Notes under the pieces: model-generated
The model's input: only the letters and a program-made list of their open reading frames with translations
Told to the model about the DNA's origin: nothing
The model's database searches: none
Shown: piece after piece, positions 25,270-34,967 of the stretch
How the letters are laid out: the number at the start of each line of letters is the position of its first letter
Position numbering within the stretch: position 1 is the stretch's first letter
NCBI RefSeq assembly: GCF_013201825.1
Contig: NZ_CP053836.1
Location: 186,001-250,000, forward strand
Reading direction: 5' to 3'
DNA length: 64,000 nucleotides
Source of the DNA: Halarcobacter ebronensis
Lineage (GTDB): Bacteria; Campylobacterota; Campylobacteria; Campylobacterales; Arcobacteraceae
Position numbers and translations under genes: made by a program

Positions 25270-26004
25270 CTATTTTAAATTATTTATTTTTTCATGAAAA
25301 TTTTTATCAATTTCAATTAGATTGTTTTTTCTAATAACTGAACGCAAAATTTTAACATATTCGTAACCTATAGCAGAATATTTTGTCATTGTTTCACACA
25401 ATTTTAAACCGCTTATAAGTGATCCATTTATCCGCGCCTCTCTTCTTTTTATTCTAAATTTAGCATAGGCAACGGTTCTATTTAAATTTAACATATATGC
25501 AGCAATTGAAGCCTCTAAGTTAGGAAAAACTCTTACTAAATGTTTTTTCCCTTCTTCTCTTTGCAGAGGAAGCATTCCTATTTTAGCATTATATGTCCAG
25601 TGACCAAAAATATTGTTGGCCTCTTTAAAAAATCTGCTTTTCCCCCAGCCACTCTCTGTTGCAGCTTGAGCCAAAGCTAATGAGGGGGGAATTATATCTA
25701 TTCTTACCAAAAACTTAGGGTAATCGAATAGATTCTTTATCTTATATTTTTTTTGAAGATCTTGCAACCTTTTATAAGAAGGGGTTCCCTCCACAGGTTT
25801 TGGAGCATTTACTAGGTTTTCTATAAAAAGTCTATCAGCTAATATTTTCATATTTTCATTCTCTATTTTTGGAATGAAGTATTTGATAAAATATTTTTTA
25901 GCCTCTTTTGTTGACAAGCTGTAGTATTTTTTTGGAAAACCTGTTTGTGCATAAATTGAAGATGAGAAAAAAAGTACTAAAAGAAAGCTACAAACTATCT
26001 TCAT
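25270..26004 (-). CDS. Bax-like secreted glucosaminidase-domain protein
   Basis: The 244-aa protein has a signal peptide (IVCSFLLVLFFSSSIYAQ). The glucosaminidase/lysozyme-like domain is marked by PPSLALAQAATESGWGKSRFFKEANNIFGHW (about residues 110-140), including the catalytic Glu of the TESGWG motif. It resembles E. coli Bax and would cleave peptidoglycan in the periplasm. It sits between dapF and purT with gaps of 3 and 9 bp, and dapF also serves the cell wall. Confidence 0.85.
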   Translation of the reverse strand: MKIVCSFLLVLFFSSSIYAQTGFPKKYYSLSTKEAKKYFIKYFIPKIENENMKILADRLFIENLVNAPKPVEGTPSYKRLQDLQKKYKIKNLFDYPKFLVRIDIIPPSLALAQAATESGWGKSRFFKEANNIFGHWTYNAKIGMLPLQREEGKKHLVRVFPNLEASIAAYMLNLNRTVAYAKFRIKRREARINGSLISGLKLCETMTKYSAIGYEYVKILRSVIRKNNLIEIDKNFHEKINNLK

Positions 26005-26007
26005 ATA

Positions 26008-26751
26008 TTAACCTAAAGTTGCAGTGAAAACTCTTTTTACTGCCCCTTGAAAATATATTTTATCTTCAACTTTTGAGATAATCAACTCTTCATTACTTTT
26101 TGGATATACAAAAGTTTTGTCTCCCACAAGTTTTAGTTCATTTGCTCTTAAAAAACAAGCAACCATTCCAGTTCCACAAGCTAATGTTTCCCCTTCAACT
26201 CCTCTCTCGTAAGTTCTAACTCTTATTTTCCCATCTTCTATTTTTGCAAAGTTTACATTTGCATTATGTTCATATCTCATTTTTGCACACAAATCATGGT
26301 TAAATTTTTCTAAATCATCCACAATGGTTACCAAATGAGGAACTCCAGTATCTATTTTATACCAAGAAAAGCCCTCTTGCTCAAAACCTTCATCTAAAAC
26401 TGTTGGTTGAGTCATTTGAGTTTTTACAACATCTTCACTGATAATCTCTGATTCAATAACTCCAGCTTCAGTCAAAAATTTCATTTTTGATGGGGCAAGA
26501 TTGTTATTGTATGCATAGTGTGCAACAGCTCTAGTTGCATTTCCACACATTGCTGCATTACTTCCATCATTGTTATAAAATCTCCATCTGAAATTTGCAC
26601 TATCACATGGAAGTAGGGCAACAAACCCATCTGCTCCAATTCCCTCTGTTCTATTACATAGTTTTATTGCATCTTGCGTAAAATCCCTATCTACAAATGA
26701 GTGAAAAATCACAAAATCATTTCCACTTGCAGAGTATTTTGCATATGTCAT
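26008..26751 (-). CDS. dapF: Diaminopimelate epimerase DapF
   Basis: DapF converts LL- to meso-diaminopimelate for lysine and peptidoglycan. The 247-aa protein contains both catalytic cysteines, in MCGNATRAVAH (about residue 74) and ACGTGMVAC (about 192), along with the N-terminal KYSASGNDFV motif. Its start overlaps the coaE stop by 4 bp (ATGA), indicating coupled translation. Confidence 0.96.
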   Translation of the reverse strand: MTYAKYSASGNDFVIFHSFVDRDFTQDAIKLCNRTEGIGADGFVALLPCDSANFRWRFYNNDGSNAAMCGNATRAVAHYAYNNNLAPSKMKFLTEAGVIESEIISEDVVKTQMTQPTVLDEGFEQEGFSWYKIDTGVPHLVTIVDDLEKFNHDLCAKMRYEHNANVNFAKIEDGKIRVRTYERGVEGETLACGTGMVACFLRANELKLVGDKTFVYPKSNEELIISKVEDKIYFQGAVKRVFTATLG

Positions 26752-27338
26752 AAAATCTCCTTTATAATTCTCTCTACCTCATTTTGTAGATTTTTAAGAT
26801 TAGTTGAGTTATCTATTACAAAATCAGCCAACTCTTTTTTTTCCTCTATATCCATCTGATTAGATATTTTTAGTTTTGCTTCTTTTTCATCTATATTATC
26901 CCTTTGCATTAGTCTTTGAACTTGCAACTGCTTAGGAGTATAGATAACTAAAGATTTAGAAATAGGGTAGTGCATCTTCTCAAAAAATAGAGGAATATCA
27001 ATAAAGTAAGGTTTGCCTTGCTCTTCAAAGACTTTGGACTCTTTTTCTATCTCATCTTTAATCAAAGGATGAAGTAGAGCCTCAAGTTTTAGTTTATTCT
27101 CTTCGTTTGAAAATATAATTTTACCTAACTCTTTTCTTAGTACTTTACCATTTTCTACATACTCTTCACCAAACATTGAAGCTATCTTACCACTATTTTC
27201 GTCTAAAAGACGATGGGCAATCTTATCTGCATCAATTGTTAAAAAGCCGTGAAGCTTAAGTAGATTACATACTGTACTTTTACCTGTGGCAATTCCACCT
27301 GTTAGTGCAATTGCATGTTTAAATAAATCATTACTCAT
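26748..27338 (-). CDS. coaE: Dephospho-CoA kinase CoaE
   Basis: CoaE performs the last step of coenzyme A synthesis, phosphorylating the 3'-OH of dephospho-CoA. The 196-aa protein has a P-loop GGIATGKST (residues 14-22), DADKIAHRLL, the LLHPLIKDE segment and a lid region with QLQVQRLMQRD, all diagnostic. It overlaps dapF by 4 bp. Confidence 0.95.
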   Translation of the reverse strand: MSNDLFKHAIALTGGIATGKSTVCNLLKLHGFLTIDADKIAHRLLDENSGKIASMFGEEYVENGKVLRKELGKIIFSNEENKLKLEALLHPLIKDEIEKESKVFEEQGKPYFIDIPLFFEKMHYPISKSLVIYTPKQLQVQRLMQRDNIDEKEAKLKISNQMDIEEKKELADFVIDNSTNLKNLQNEVERIIKEIL

Positions 27339-27393
27339 AGCAGATATTCTACTAAAATAATGATTTATCTTTTATTATTAAATATATTTGAGC

Positions 27394-27936
27394 TTATCTT
27401 TTAGCAATTCCAGTTAGTGCTCTGTGTTGTGAAGCAGGGAAAATAAATGATGAAGTATGTATCTCTGTTGAGTAGTATTCAAGGTCATTTAATAAATCTG
27501 ATCTTTGAAGAATAATATCAGCTGTTGGGTGATATTTTTTAGAAGCTAAGATTGCTGTATCATGACCAAATCTAAAAGGCATAGCTATCCAGAAGTTTTC
27601 TCCAACTAGCTCTAAATCTTTTTTTAGACTCTCTTCATCTTTGTGGAAGCTCTCTGTCTTAAAAGTAATCAAACCATCATCTTTTAAAACTCTTTTTATA
27701 TTTGCTACTACCATCTCATCAAGATTTATATCAGTTAGAATAATTACATCAATATTTTTTTCATTTTTAGAATTAAGCGTTTGTAAATCTACAAACTCAA
27801 CATTTGTTTGATGTTTTAAAGCCTCATTTTTTAGATTTTGTGAAGCTGCCCCTACAATTAGAACATTTTGTGGGTCTTTATGGGTGCATAATGGAACATG
27901 TACCATCATTTCATTAAAAGTTTGATTCTCTCTCAT
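27394..27936 (-). CDS. Short spermidine synthase-like protein
   Basis: The 180-aa product (from the ATG at 27936, with AAGGA 9 nt upstream) resembles the spermidine synthase-like proteins of Helicobacter/Campylobacter relatives. It has VLIVGAA for the nucleotide-binding loop, VIILTDIN in place of the catalytic acidic region, and an AMPFRFGHDTAILASKKYHP and AFTxxQH-like tail. The usual N-terminal beta-domain and the GGGDG loop of SpeE are missing, so catalysis is doubtful. An earlier in-frame start at 27984 would add 16 residues without a ribosome site. Confidence 0.65.
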   Translation of the reverse strand: MRENQTFNEMMVHVPLCTHKDPQNVLIVGAASQNLKNEALKHQTNVEFVDLQTLNSKNEKNIDVIILTDINLDEMVVANIKRVLKDDGLITFKTESFHKDEESLKKDLELVGENFWIAMPFRFGHDTAILASKKYHPTADIILQRSDLLNDLEYYSTEIHTSSFIFPASQHRALTGIAKR

Positions 27937-28089
27937 TTTATACAAGTCCTTATAATTTATTAAAATTTCGATATAATACCACAAAATTTTTAAATATCAA
28001 GGGTAGAGAAATCTTGCTTTAGAATTTAAGCAACTTTTAATTACCTTGACCTAAATGGTATCATTTCAATCAAAAAAATAAGGAAAATA

Positions 28090-29085
28090 ATGGCTACTGT
28101 AAGTTACAAAGATGCTGGTGTAGATATTGATGCGGGAAATCAATTTGTAGAGAATATTAAACCATATGTAAAATCAACTAAGATTCCAGGAGTATTAGGT
28201 GGAATAGGTTCTTTTGCAGGTGCATTTGAGTTACCAAGTGGATATAAAAATCCAGTGCTTCTTTCAGGAACTGATGGTGTAGGAACAAAACTAAAACTTG
28301 CAATTGATTCAAAAAAGTTTGATACAGTTGGTATTGATTTAGTTGCTATGTGTACAAATGATTTATTATGTAACTTTGGTGAGCCTCTATTCTTTTTAGA
28401 TTATTATGCAACTGCAAAACTTGAAGTTGAGGAAGCAACAGCTGTTGTAAAAGGTATAGCAGAGGGTTGTATTAGAAGTCAGTGTGCATTAGTTGGTGGT
28501 GAAACAGCTGAGATGCCAGGAATGTACAAAGAGGGTGATTTTGACTTAGCTGGTTTTTGTGTTGGAATTGCAGAAAAAGACGAATTAAATAGAGTTGAAA
28601 AAATAGCTGTTGATGATGTATTAATAGCACTTCCTAGTTCAGGTATCCACTCAAATGGTTTCTCTCTTGTTAGAAAACTACTTTTAGAAAAACTTGGTAT
28701 GACTTTAGAAGATGAATTTGATGGAAAAATTCTAAAAGATGTACTTTTAGAGCCAACAAGAATTTATGTAAGAGAGTTCAAAGCAAACAAAGATAAAATT
28801 AATGCATTAGCTCACATTACAGGTGGCGGAATTACTGAAAACCTTCCTAGAGTTCTTCCTGATAATTTTAAAGCTGTAGTTGATAGAAGCAAAATCAAAG
28901 TTCTTCCTATTTTTGAATTTATGTCTCAATTTGTTGAAAAAGAGGAGATGTATAGAACATTTAATATGGGTGTTGGTATGGTTTTAGTTGTAAACCCAGC
29001 AAATGTTGATGCAATCTTAGCAAACACTGATGGTTATGTAATTGGTGAAATTAAAGAGGGTAAAAAATGTGTTGAGTTTATTTAA
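28090..29085 (+). CDS. purM: Phosphoribosylformylglycinamidine cyclo-ligase PurM
   Basis: PurM (AIR synthetase) closes the imidazole ring in purine synthesis with ATP. The 331-aa protein has SYKDAGVDIDAGNQFV at the N-terminus, LLSGTDGVGTKLKLA (about residues 57-71), ALVGGETAEMPGMY and IALPSSGIHSNGFSLVR, and HITGGGITENLPRVLP near 235. AAGGAAAATA precedes the ATG. Confidence 0.97.
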   Translation: MATVSYKDAGVDIDAGNQFVENIKPYVKSTKIPGVLGGIGSFAGAFELPSGYKNPVLLSGTDGVGTKLKLAIDSKKFDTVGIDLVAMCTNDLLCNFGEPLFFLDYYATAKLEVEEATAVVKGIAEGCIRSQCALVGGETAEMPGMYKEGDFDLAGFCVGIAEKDELNRVEKIAVDDVLIALPSSGIHSNGFSLVRKLLLEKLGMTLEDEFDGKILKDVLLEPTRIYVREFKANKDKINALAHITGGGITENLPRVLPDNFKAVVDRSKIKVLPIFEFMSQFVEKEEMYRTFNMGVGMVLVVNPANVDAILANTDGYVIGEIKEGKKCVEFI

Positions 29086-29094
29086 ACTCAACAC
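29069..29094. terminator. Bidirectional terminator between purM and the efflux operon
   Basis: GTGTTGAGTTTA and TAAACTCAACAC form a perfect 12-bp stem with a TT loop at the purM stop codon, between convergent genes. Confidence 0.8.
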
Positions 29095-29109
29095 TCCTTT
29101 TGATTTATA

Positions 29110-30507
29110 TTAATCTTCCACTGCTAAAACTCTATATAAAGTTACCCTATTATTTATTTTTGTTAAACGTAAAGAGATAAGACTTTGTTGTGCACTATAG
29201 AGAGTTCTTTGTGAAGTTAAAGCATCTAAATAGGTATCAATTCCCAGCTTATAACGTTTCTCAGAGAGAAAAAAACTGTTTTTAGCAGCTAGTACTAGAT
29301 TCTCCTCCGCCTTTAATTGTTCATCTATTGTTCCTTCTCTTGCAAGAGCATCAGAGACTTCACTAAAAGCTGTTTGGATAGCAAGTTCATATTTTGCCAC
29401 ATATAGATCCCTTTGAGCTTTTGCATAATCTAAAGATGCACCCCTTGAGTTCCAATCAAATATTGGTAAAGTAACATTTGGAGCAAAAGACCAAATATGT
29501 GAAGTACCACCCGTAAATAAATCTTTTAAAGCATTGCTTGCCACTCCAATTGCTGAGGTTATAGAGATAGTCGGAAAATAAGCAGCTCTTGCCACACTAA
29601 TATTTGCATTTGCTGCTTTTAAACTGTGCTCTGCTTCTAAAATGTCTGGTCTATTTAACAAAATATTTGAAGTTAGATTAACAGGAATATTTGCTAAATA
29701 CTCTCTGTTTTCATCCAAACTTTCAGGAAGCAAATCCTCACTAAGAGTCTCTCCCACTAATAGATTAAGAGCATTTAAATCTTGAGCAACTTGAGTTTTA
29801 TAAGCTTCAATATCAGCTAAAGCTTTATAATATACTGTTTGAGCATCATAAAGAGTAGCTTTTGAATCAACACCATGTTTTATTCTAGCCTCAACGAGTT
29901 CCAAACTTTTTTTACTGCTCTGTGCTGTTTTTTTTGCAAACTCTAATAAACTTTTATCAGAAGCCATTGTAAGCCAAGCATTTGCAACCTCTGCAATAAT
30001 AGTAATACGTGTAACTCTTTGTGCCTCTTTTGCTGACAAAAAGCTTTCAAAATCTGCTTTGGATAGATTTCTAGCTTTCCCAAAAAGATCCAGTTCAAAT
30101 GAGCTTAATCCTAAAGTTGCTTGATAACTCTCCGAAATATTTCCTGTATTTGTTTTTGCTTTTGACCCTGAAGCTTCTGCATTTATTGCAGGAAATTCTG
30201 CTGCATGTTGAACTCTATAAGTAGCTCTTGCTGATTCTATATTTGCTATCTCCTCTTTTAATGAACGATTTTGAGTAAGAGCAATTTTTATAACTTTTTT
30301 TAACTTCTCATCTAAAATCATTTCTTCCCATGACAAAGGTTCACTATTTTGTATTTCTAGTAAGGATTTATAAGCTTCTCCTTTTGGCCAAGCTTTTGGT
30401 ACGGGAGCTGTTGGTTGTTGATATTGTGAATCTATCATGCTACAAGCATTAAATAAAACTGCAAAACTTAAAGATAAAGAGATATGAACTATTTTATTTG
30501 TTTTCAT
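29110..30507 (-). CDS. Outer-membrane factor lipoprotein of RND efflux (OprM/CmeC type)
   Basis: The 465-aa protein is a TolC-like outer-membrane channel. It has a lipobox (LSFAVLFNAC, Cys22) and the tandem repeats of the OEP domain: SFELDLFGKARNLSKADFE in the first half, NLTSNILLNRPDILEAEHSLKAANANISVARAAYFP near 280-315, and SEKRYKLGIDTYLDALTSQRTLYSAQ near the end. It overlaps the RND pump gene by 14 bp and completes the tripartite complex. Confidence 0.93.
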   Translation of the reverse strand: MKTNKIVHISLSLSFAVLFNACSMIDSQYQQPTAPVPKAWPKGEAYKSLLEIQNSEPLSWEEMILDEKLKKVIKIALTQNRSLKEEIANIESARATYRVQHAAEFPAINAEASGSKAKTNTGNISESYQATLGLSSFELDLFGKARNLSKADFESFLSAKEAQRVTRITIIAEVANAWLTMASDKSLLEFAKKTAQSSKKSLELVEARIKHGVDSKATLYDAQTVYYKALADIEAYKTQVAQDLNALNLLVGETLSEDLLPESLDENREYLANIPVNLTSNILLNRPDILEAEHSLKAANANISVARAAYFPTISITSAIGVASNALKDLFTGGTSHIWSFAPNVTLPIFDWNSRGASLDYAKAQRDLYVAKYELAIQTAFSEVSDALAREGTIDEQLKAEENLVLAAKNSFFLSEKRYKLGIDTYLDALTSQRTLYSAQQSLISLRLTKINNRVTLYRVLAVED

Positions 30508-33500
30508 TTGTTAACTCTCCATTTTTTATACTGTTTAATTCTATCTCTTTATTTTTTCTAAAAATTGAAGTTACAAAGATAAAAAAGAGTGGAATCATAA
30601 ATACTCCAAGAATTGTTGCACTAAGAGTTCCACCTACAATACCTGTACCAATAGCTATTCTACTATTTGCTCCAGCTCCTGTTGAAACTGCAAGGGGAAG
30701 AACACCAACAATAAAAGCAATTGAGGTCATCAAAATAGGTCTAAATCTAAGTCTTGCTCCTTCAATTGCAGCTTCCATTAAAGAGTGCCCTTTTTTATAA
30801 CTCATCTCAACAAACTCAACAATTAAAATTGCATTTTTAGAAGAGAGTCCAATTACAGTAAGAAGTGCAACTTGGAAATATACATCATTGTCTAAACCTC
30901 TTAATGTAGTTATTGCAACGGCTCCAATAACTCCTAAAGGGATAACTAATAAAACAGAAAATGGTATTGACCAGCTTTCATAAAGCGCAGCAAGACATAA
31001 AAATACAACTAAAATAGAGACAGCATATAGAAAAATACTTTGACCGCTAGATTGTTTCTCTTGATATGATAACCCACTCCATGAAGAAGTAGTCCCTTTT
31101 GGTAGTTCTTTTTCTAATTTTTCCATCTCTTCCATTGCTATACCTGAACTAATTCCCGGAGCTCCTGAACCTTGTATTTCATAAGCTGCCAAACCATTAT
31201 ATCTTGATAAACTCTCTGGACCATAACTCCATTTTGTTGTTGCAAAAGATGAAAAAGGAGTCATATCTTCTCCTGCATTGTTTGAAACATACCATTTATT
31301 TAAATCATCTGGTTCTGAACGAAAAGGAGCATCACCTTGCATATATACTTTTTTAACTCTACCTCTATCTATAAAGTCATTTATATAAGTTCCTGCCCAA
31401 GCTGTATTTAATACGGAATCAATGTCTGATAAATTAACTCCTAATGAAACAGCCTTTTTGTGGTCAATATTCACATGTAGTTGTGGTGTTTCTGTAAAAC
31501 TTCCTAATCTAACTCCTGTTAATAAAGGGTTGTTTGAGGCATTTACCAATAGGGTGTCTCTCATCTCTTTTAATGTCTCTCTATTTGTTCCAGCTGTTGC
31601 TTGAAGTTGGAAAGTAAATCCATTGGAATTTCCTAATCCTCTAATTGATGGTGGATTCAGTGCAAAAATTGAAGCATCTCTAATTTTTGAGAGCTCTTTG
31701 TTGGCTCTATTTACTATGGCACCTGCACTATTTGTAGAACTGTCTCTTTCCTCCCAATCTTTTAATGAAAGAAAAACCATCCCTGCATTTTGACCACTAC
31801 CACTAAAATTAAATCCAGAAATTGTAAAGACATTTTCCACACTATCTTTCTCTTTTGTTAAAAAATAGTTTTCTACTCCTTTGATTACCTCTTGAGTTCT
31901 TTTCATTGATGCACCTTCAGGTAGTGAAATTTGAGCCATTACTCTACCTTGGTCTTCAAGTGGTAAAAAACTTGTAGGCAACCTATAAATTAAAACTAAC
32001 ATTGAAGCTACAAGAACTACATATATAAAAGCCCATCTAATAGGTTCTTTTAGTATTTTTGAAACACTTTTTTCATATTTTTTTGTCATAGAATGAAAAC
32101 TACTATTAAACCATTTAAAAAATCCAGATTTACTATCTAAATGATTTGAGTTTAACAAAGAAGCACAAAGTGCTGGAGTTAATGTTAGAGCAACAACAAC
32201 TGATAATAACATTGAAGATACTATTGTAATAGAGAATTGTCTATAAATAACACCAGTTGAGCCATCAAAAAATGCCATTGGGAGGAAAACAGCAGATAAA
32301 ACAGCTGCAATTCCCACTAATACTGTACTTACTTCTTTCATTGATTGAATGGTTGCTTCCCTTGCACTAATACCTTTTTCTCTCATAATTCTTTCAACGT
32401 TTTCAATTACAACAATGGCATCATCAACAAGTAATCCAATGGATAGAACCATACCAAACATTGTAAGGGTATTTATAGAGTATCCAAAGATTTGAAGAAT
32501 TCCAAAAGTTCCTAAAAGTACAACAGGAACAGCAATAGTAGGTATTATTGTTGCACGCCAACTTTGAAGGAAAATAAAAACAACTAATACAACTAAGATG
32601 ATCGCTTCAATAAGTGTTTTTACAACCTCTTCAATTGAGATACGAATAAATTTTGTACTATCAACAGGATAGGCAATTTTATAACCATCTGGCATACTAT
32701 GTTGCAAAGAGGCTAAAACAGATTTTACTCTTTCAGCTGTTGATAAGGCATTTGCCCCTGAAGATAACATAACCGCAAGACCTGAAGATGGGTGTTTATT
32801 TAGTCTTGATATAGCTTTGTATGATTCATTTCCTATTTCAACTCTCGCTACATCTGAAAGATGAACAATTGCTCCATTTGAGTCATACTTTATTATGATA
32901 TTCTCAAACTCTTCAGGCGTTTGTAGTTTTGATTCAGCAGTTACTGTTGCATTTAGTTGTTGATTAGGAAGAGAAGGTAGTGAACCTATACTTCCAGCTG
33001 ATACTTGTACATTTTGATTTTTAACTGCTGTTGCTATATCTGAGGGCATAAGATTATAAGAGTGAAGTTTTGAAGGGTCCAACCAGATACGCATTGCATA
33101 TTGAGAACCAAAAACCCGCACACTTCCTACTCCTTGAACCCTTGCCACGGCATCTTGAATATTACTTGTTAAATAATCAGACACATCAGAAGCAGTTGAG
33201 TTATCGGTCTCATCATAAATTGAAGCAATCATCAAATAATCTTTTTGTGATTTTGTAACAACAACTCCTTCCTCTTGTACAGATTTTGGTAACCTTGTAG
33301 TTACTTGAGAAACTTTGTTCTGAACTTGGACTTGTGCAGTATCTGGATCTGTTCCTTGTTCAAAAGAGACTTCAATTCTTACTTCTCCTGAAGAGGAACT
33401 TGTTGATGAGAAATATAATAAACCATCAAGTCCAGTTAATTGTTGCTCTAACAATTGAGTAACACTATTTTCAACTGTCTCAGCAGATGCACCTGTATAA

Positions 33501-33643
33501 GTAGTTGAGATTCTTATTGTAGGAGGTGCAATATCTGGGTATTGGGCTACAGGTAGTTTATAAATAGAGGCTAAGCCACCTAACATAATTATAATTGAAA
33601 TAACCCATGCAAAAATGGGTCTATTTATAAAAAAAGCTCCCAT
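30494..33643 (-). CDS. RND multidrug efflux pump, AcrB/CmeB-like (HAE1)
   Basis: This 1049-aa inner-membrane proton antiporter exports hydrophobic compounds. The N-terminal FFINRPIFAWVISIIIMLGG, the TM4 proton-relay motif GLLVDDAIVVIENVER (Asp-Asp near residue 407), PVSTGAGANSRIAIGTG and the twelve-span, two-loop layout are those of HAE1 pumps. The gene sits between and overlaps adaptor and outer-membrane genes (1-bp and 14-bp overlaps), in the order A-B-C of cmeABC. Confidence 0.96.
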   Translation of the reverse strand: MGAFFINRPIFAWVISIIIMLGGLASIYKLPVAQYPDIAPPTIRISTTYTGASAETVENSVTQLLEQQLTGLDGLLYFSSTSSSSGEVRIEVSFEQGTDPDTAQVQVQNKVSQVTTRLPKSVQEEGVVVTKSQKDYLMIASIYDETDNSTASDVSDYLTSNIQDAVARVQGVGSVRVFGSQYAMRIWLDPSKLHSYNLMPSDIATAVKNQNVQVSAGSIGSLPSLPNQQLNATVTAESKLQTPEEFENIIIKYDSNGAIVHLSDVARVEIGNESYKAISRLNKHPSSGLAVMLSSGANALSTAERVKSVLASLQHSMPDGYKIAYPVDSTKFIRISIEEVVKTLIEAIILVVLVVFIFLQSWRATIIPTIAVPVVLLGTFGILQIFGYSINTLTMFGMVLSIGLLVDDAIVVIENVERIMREKGISAREATIQSMKEVSTVLVGIAAVLSAVFLPMAFFDGSTGVIYRQFSITIVSSMLLSVVVALTLTPALCASLLNSNHLDSKSGFFKWFNSSFHSMTKKYEKSVSKILKEPIRWAFIYVVLVASMLVLIYRLPTSFLPLEDQGRVMAQISLPEGASMKRTQEVIKGVENYFLTKEKDSVENVFTISGFNFSGSGQNAGMVFLSLKDWEERDSSTNSAGAIVNRANKELSKIRDASIFALNPPSIRGLGNSNGFTFQLQATAGTNRETLKEMRDTLLVNASNNPLLTGVRLGSFTETPQLHVNIDHKKAVSLGVNLSDIDSVLNTAWAGTYINDFIDRGRVKKVYMQGDAPFRSEPDDLNKWYVSNNAGEDMTPFSSFATTKWSYGPESLSRYNGLAAYEIQGSGAPGISSGIAMEEMEKLEKELPKGTTSSWSGLSYQEKQSSGQSIFLYAVSILVVFLCLAALYESWSIPFSVLLVIPLGVIGAVAITTLRGLDNDVYFQVALLTVIGLSSKNAILIVEFVEMSYKKGHSLMEAAIEGARLRFRPILMTSIAFIVGVLPLAVSTGAGANSRIAIGTGIVGGTLSATILGVFMIPLFFIFVTSIFRKNKEIELNSIKNGELTNENK

Positions 33644-34809
33644 TATTTTACTTCTGAGTTAGAGTATATAAATTTTGATGAAAGATCAACTTCTTTAACT
33701 TTTTGGCTGGTTTTAATTTTATTTAAGCCTTCAACAATCAAGTGGTCACCAACATTAAGACCATTTTTTATTAACCAAAAATTATCTAGTGCTCTATCAA
33801 TTACTACATTATGTTTTTCAACTTCACCATTTGTATTAACAATCAATGCTGTAGGATAGCCTTTTACATCAAAAGTAATACCTTGTTGGGGAACTAAAAT
33901 TGCTTTTTTATTAATTGCTTCATTTACAATGATATTTACATACATTCCAGGAAGAAGTATATTTTTAGAGTTTGGGAATTCTGCTCTTAAAGTAACAGAA
34001 CCTGTATCTTCATTAACAACTAACTCTTGGAGTTTGAACTCACCTTTTTCTTCATATATAGAACCATCTTCCAGTTTTAATTTTACAGTTGGGCTGGCTT
34101 TTTCTATACCATCTTGTGTTAGAAGTTTTTTTAGTTTTAGCATTTGTACACTTGATTGTGTGAAATCAACATAGATTGGATCAAGTGATCTAACTGTTGC
34201 AAGTGCACTTGTTTGTGAAGCTGTAACTAAGGCACCTTTTGTAACACTTGATATCCCAATATGACCTGAAATTGGAGATTTTATTTTTGTATGTTCTAAA
34301 TCGATTTTTGCACTTTGCATTGCGGCTTCTTTTTCATCAACACTTGCAAGTGCTTGTAAATATGCCACATGAACATCTTCGTAATCTTCTTTTGATACAC
34401 CTTCAATTTTTAGTAGTTCTTCATATCTTGAATCTTTTAATTTTGCAGCTTCTACATCTGCTAAAACGTTTTTGTATGCAGCTTTTGCTTCATTGTAAGT
34501 TGCCTCATACCTTGAAGAGTCTATTTTATATAATATATCGCCTTTTTTAACGGTTGAACCTTCAACAAATAGTTGATCTTCAATTATTCCTCCCACTTGT
34601 GGGCGAATTTCTGATGTGAGAGCTATAACAGTTCTTCCTGGCAGCTCTTTTCTTAAAACAATTTCTTGTTGATTGATTGTAAATGTGCCAACTTCAGTTA
34701 TCTTTTTTTGAACTTCTTCTTTTTTTGTTTGTTCAGAACAACCAGTGAAGATTGTCATTAATCCAAGCAAGCTAATAAAGAGATAATTTTTCATGCTTAT
34801 CTTATACAT
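33643..34809 (-). CDS. RND periplasmic adaptor (AcrA/CmeA-like) lipoprotein
   Basis: The 388-aa membrane-fusion protein has a lipobox (LLGLMTIFTGC), a split lipoyl domain (RPQVGGIIEDQLFVEGSTVKKGD and HTKIKSPISGHIGIS) around an alpha-hairpin, and a beta-barrel with LRAEFPNSKNILLPGMYVNI. It would link pump and outer-membrane channel. The ATG at 34809 follows AAAGG by about 7 nt. No TetR-type repressor gene is adjacent, but inverted repeats lie upstream. Confidence 0.94.
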   Translation of the reverse strand: MYKISMKNYLFISLLGLMTIFTGCSEQTKKEEVQKKITEVGTFTINQQEIVLRKELPGRTVIALTSEIRPQVGGIIEDQLFVEGSTVKKGDILYKIDSSRYEATYNEAKAAYKNVLADVEAAKLKDSRYEELLKIEGVSKEDYEDVHVAYLQALASVDEKEAAMQSAKIDLEHTKIKSPISGHIGISSVTKGALVTASQTSALATVRSLDPIYVDFTQSSVQMLKLKKLLTQDGIEKASPTVKLKLEDGSIYEEKGEFKLQELVVNEDTGSVTLRAEFPNSKNILLPGMYVNIIVNEAINKKAILVPQQGITFDVKGYPTALIVNTNGEVEKHNVVIDRALDNFWLIKNGLNVGDHLIVEGLNKIKTSQKVKEVDLSSKFIYSNSEVK

Positions 34810-34829
34810 ATTTAACCTTTTTTATTAAG

Positions 34830-34862
34830 TACACAAGTGTAATATTAATATATGTATATTAA
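34830..34862 (-). promoter_or_regulatory. Inverted repeats upstream of the efflux operon
   Basis: TACAC-AA-GTGTA (34830-34841) and TTAATATA-TG-TATATTAA (34845-34862) lie 20-53 bp upstream of the adaptor start. They are plausible operators for an efflux repressor encoded elsewhere. Confidence 0.4.
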
Positions 34863-34967
34863 CCCAATTTTAATAAAATTTACAGAAGATAGCCAATTTT
34901 ATGGGTATTTGTAATATATAATTATTTTATATATTTTATATGTGCAAAAAATTATCTCTTTTTTTAG

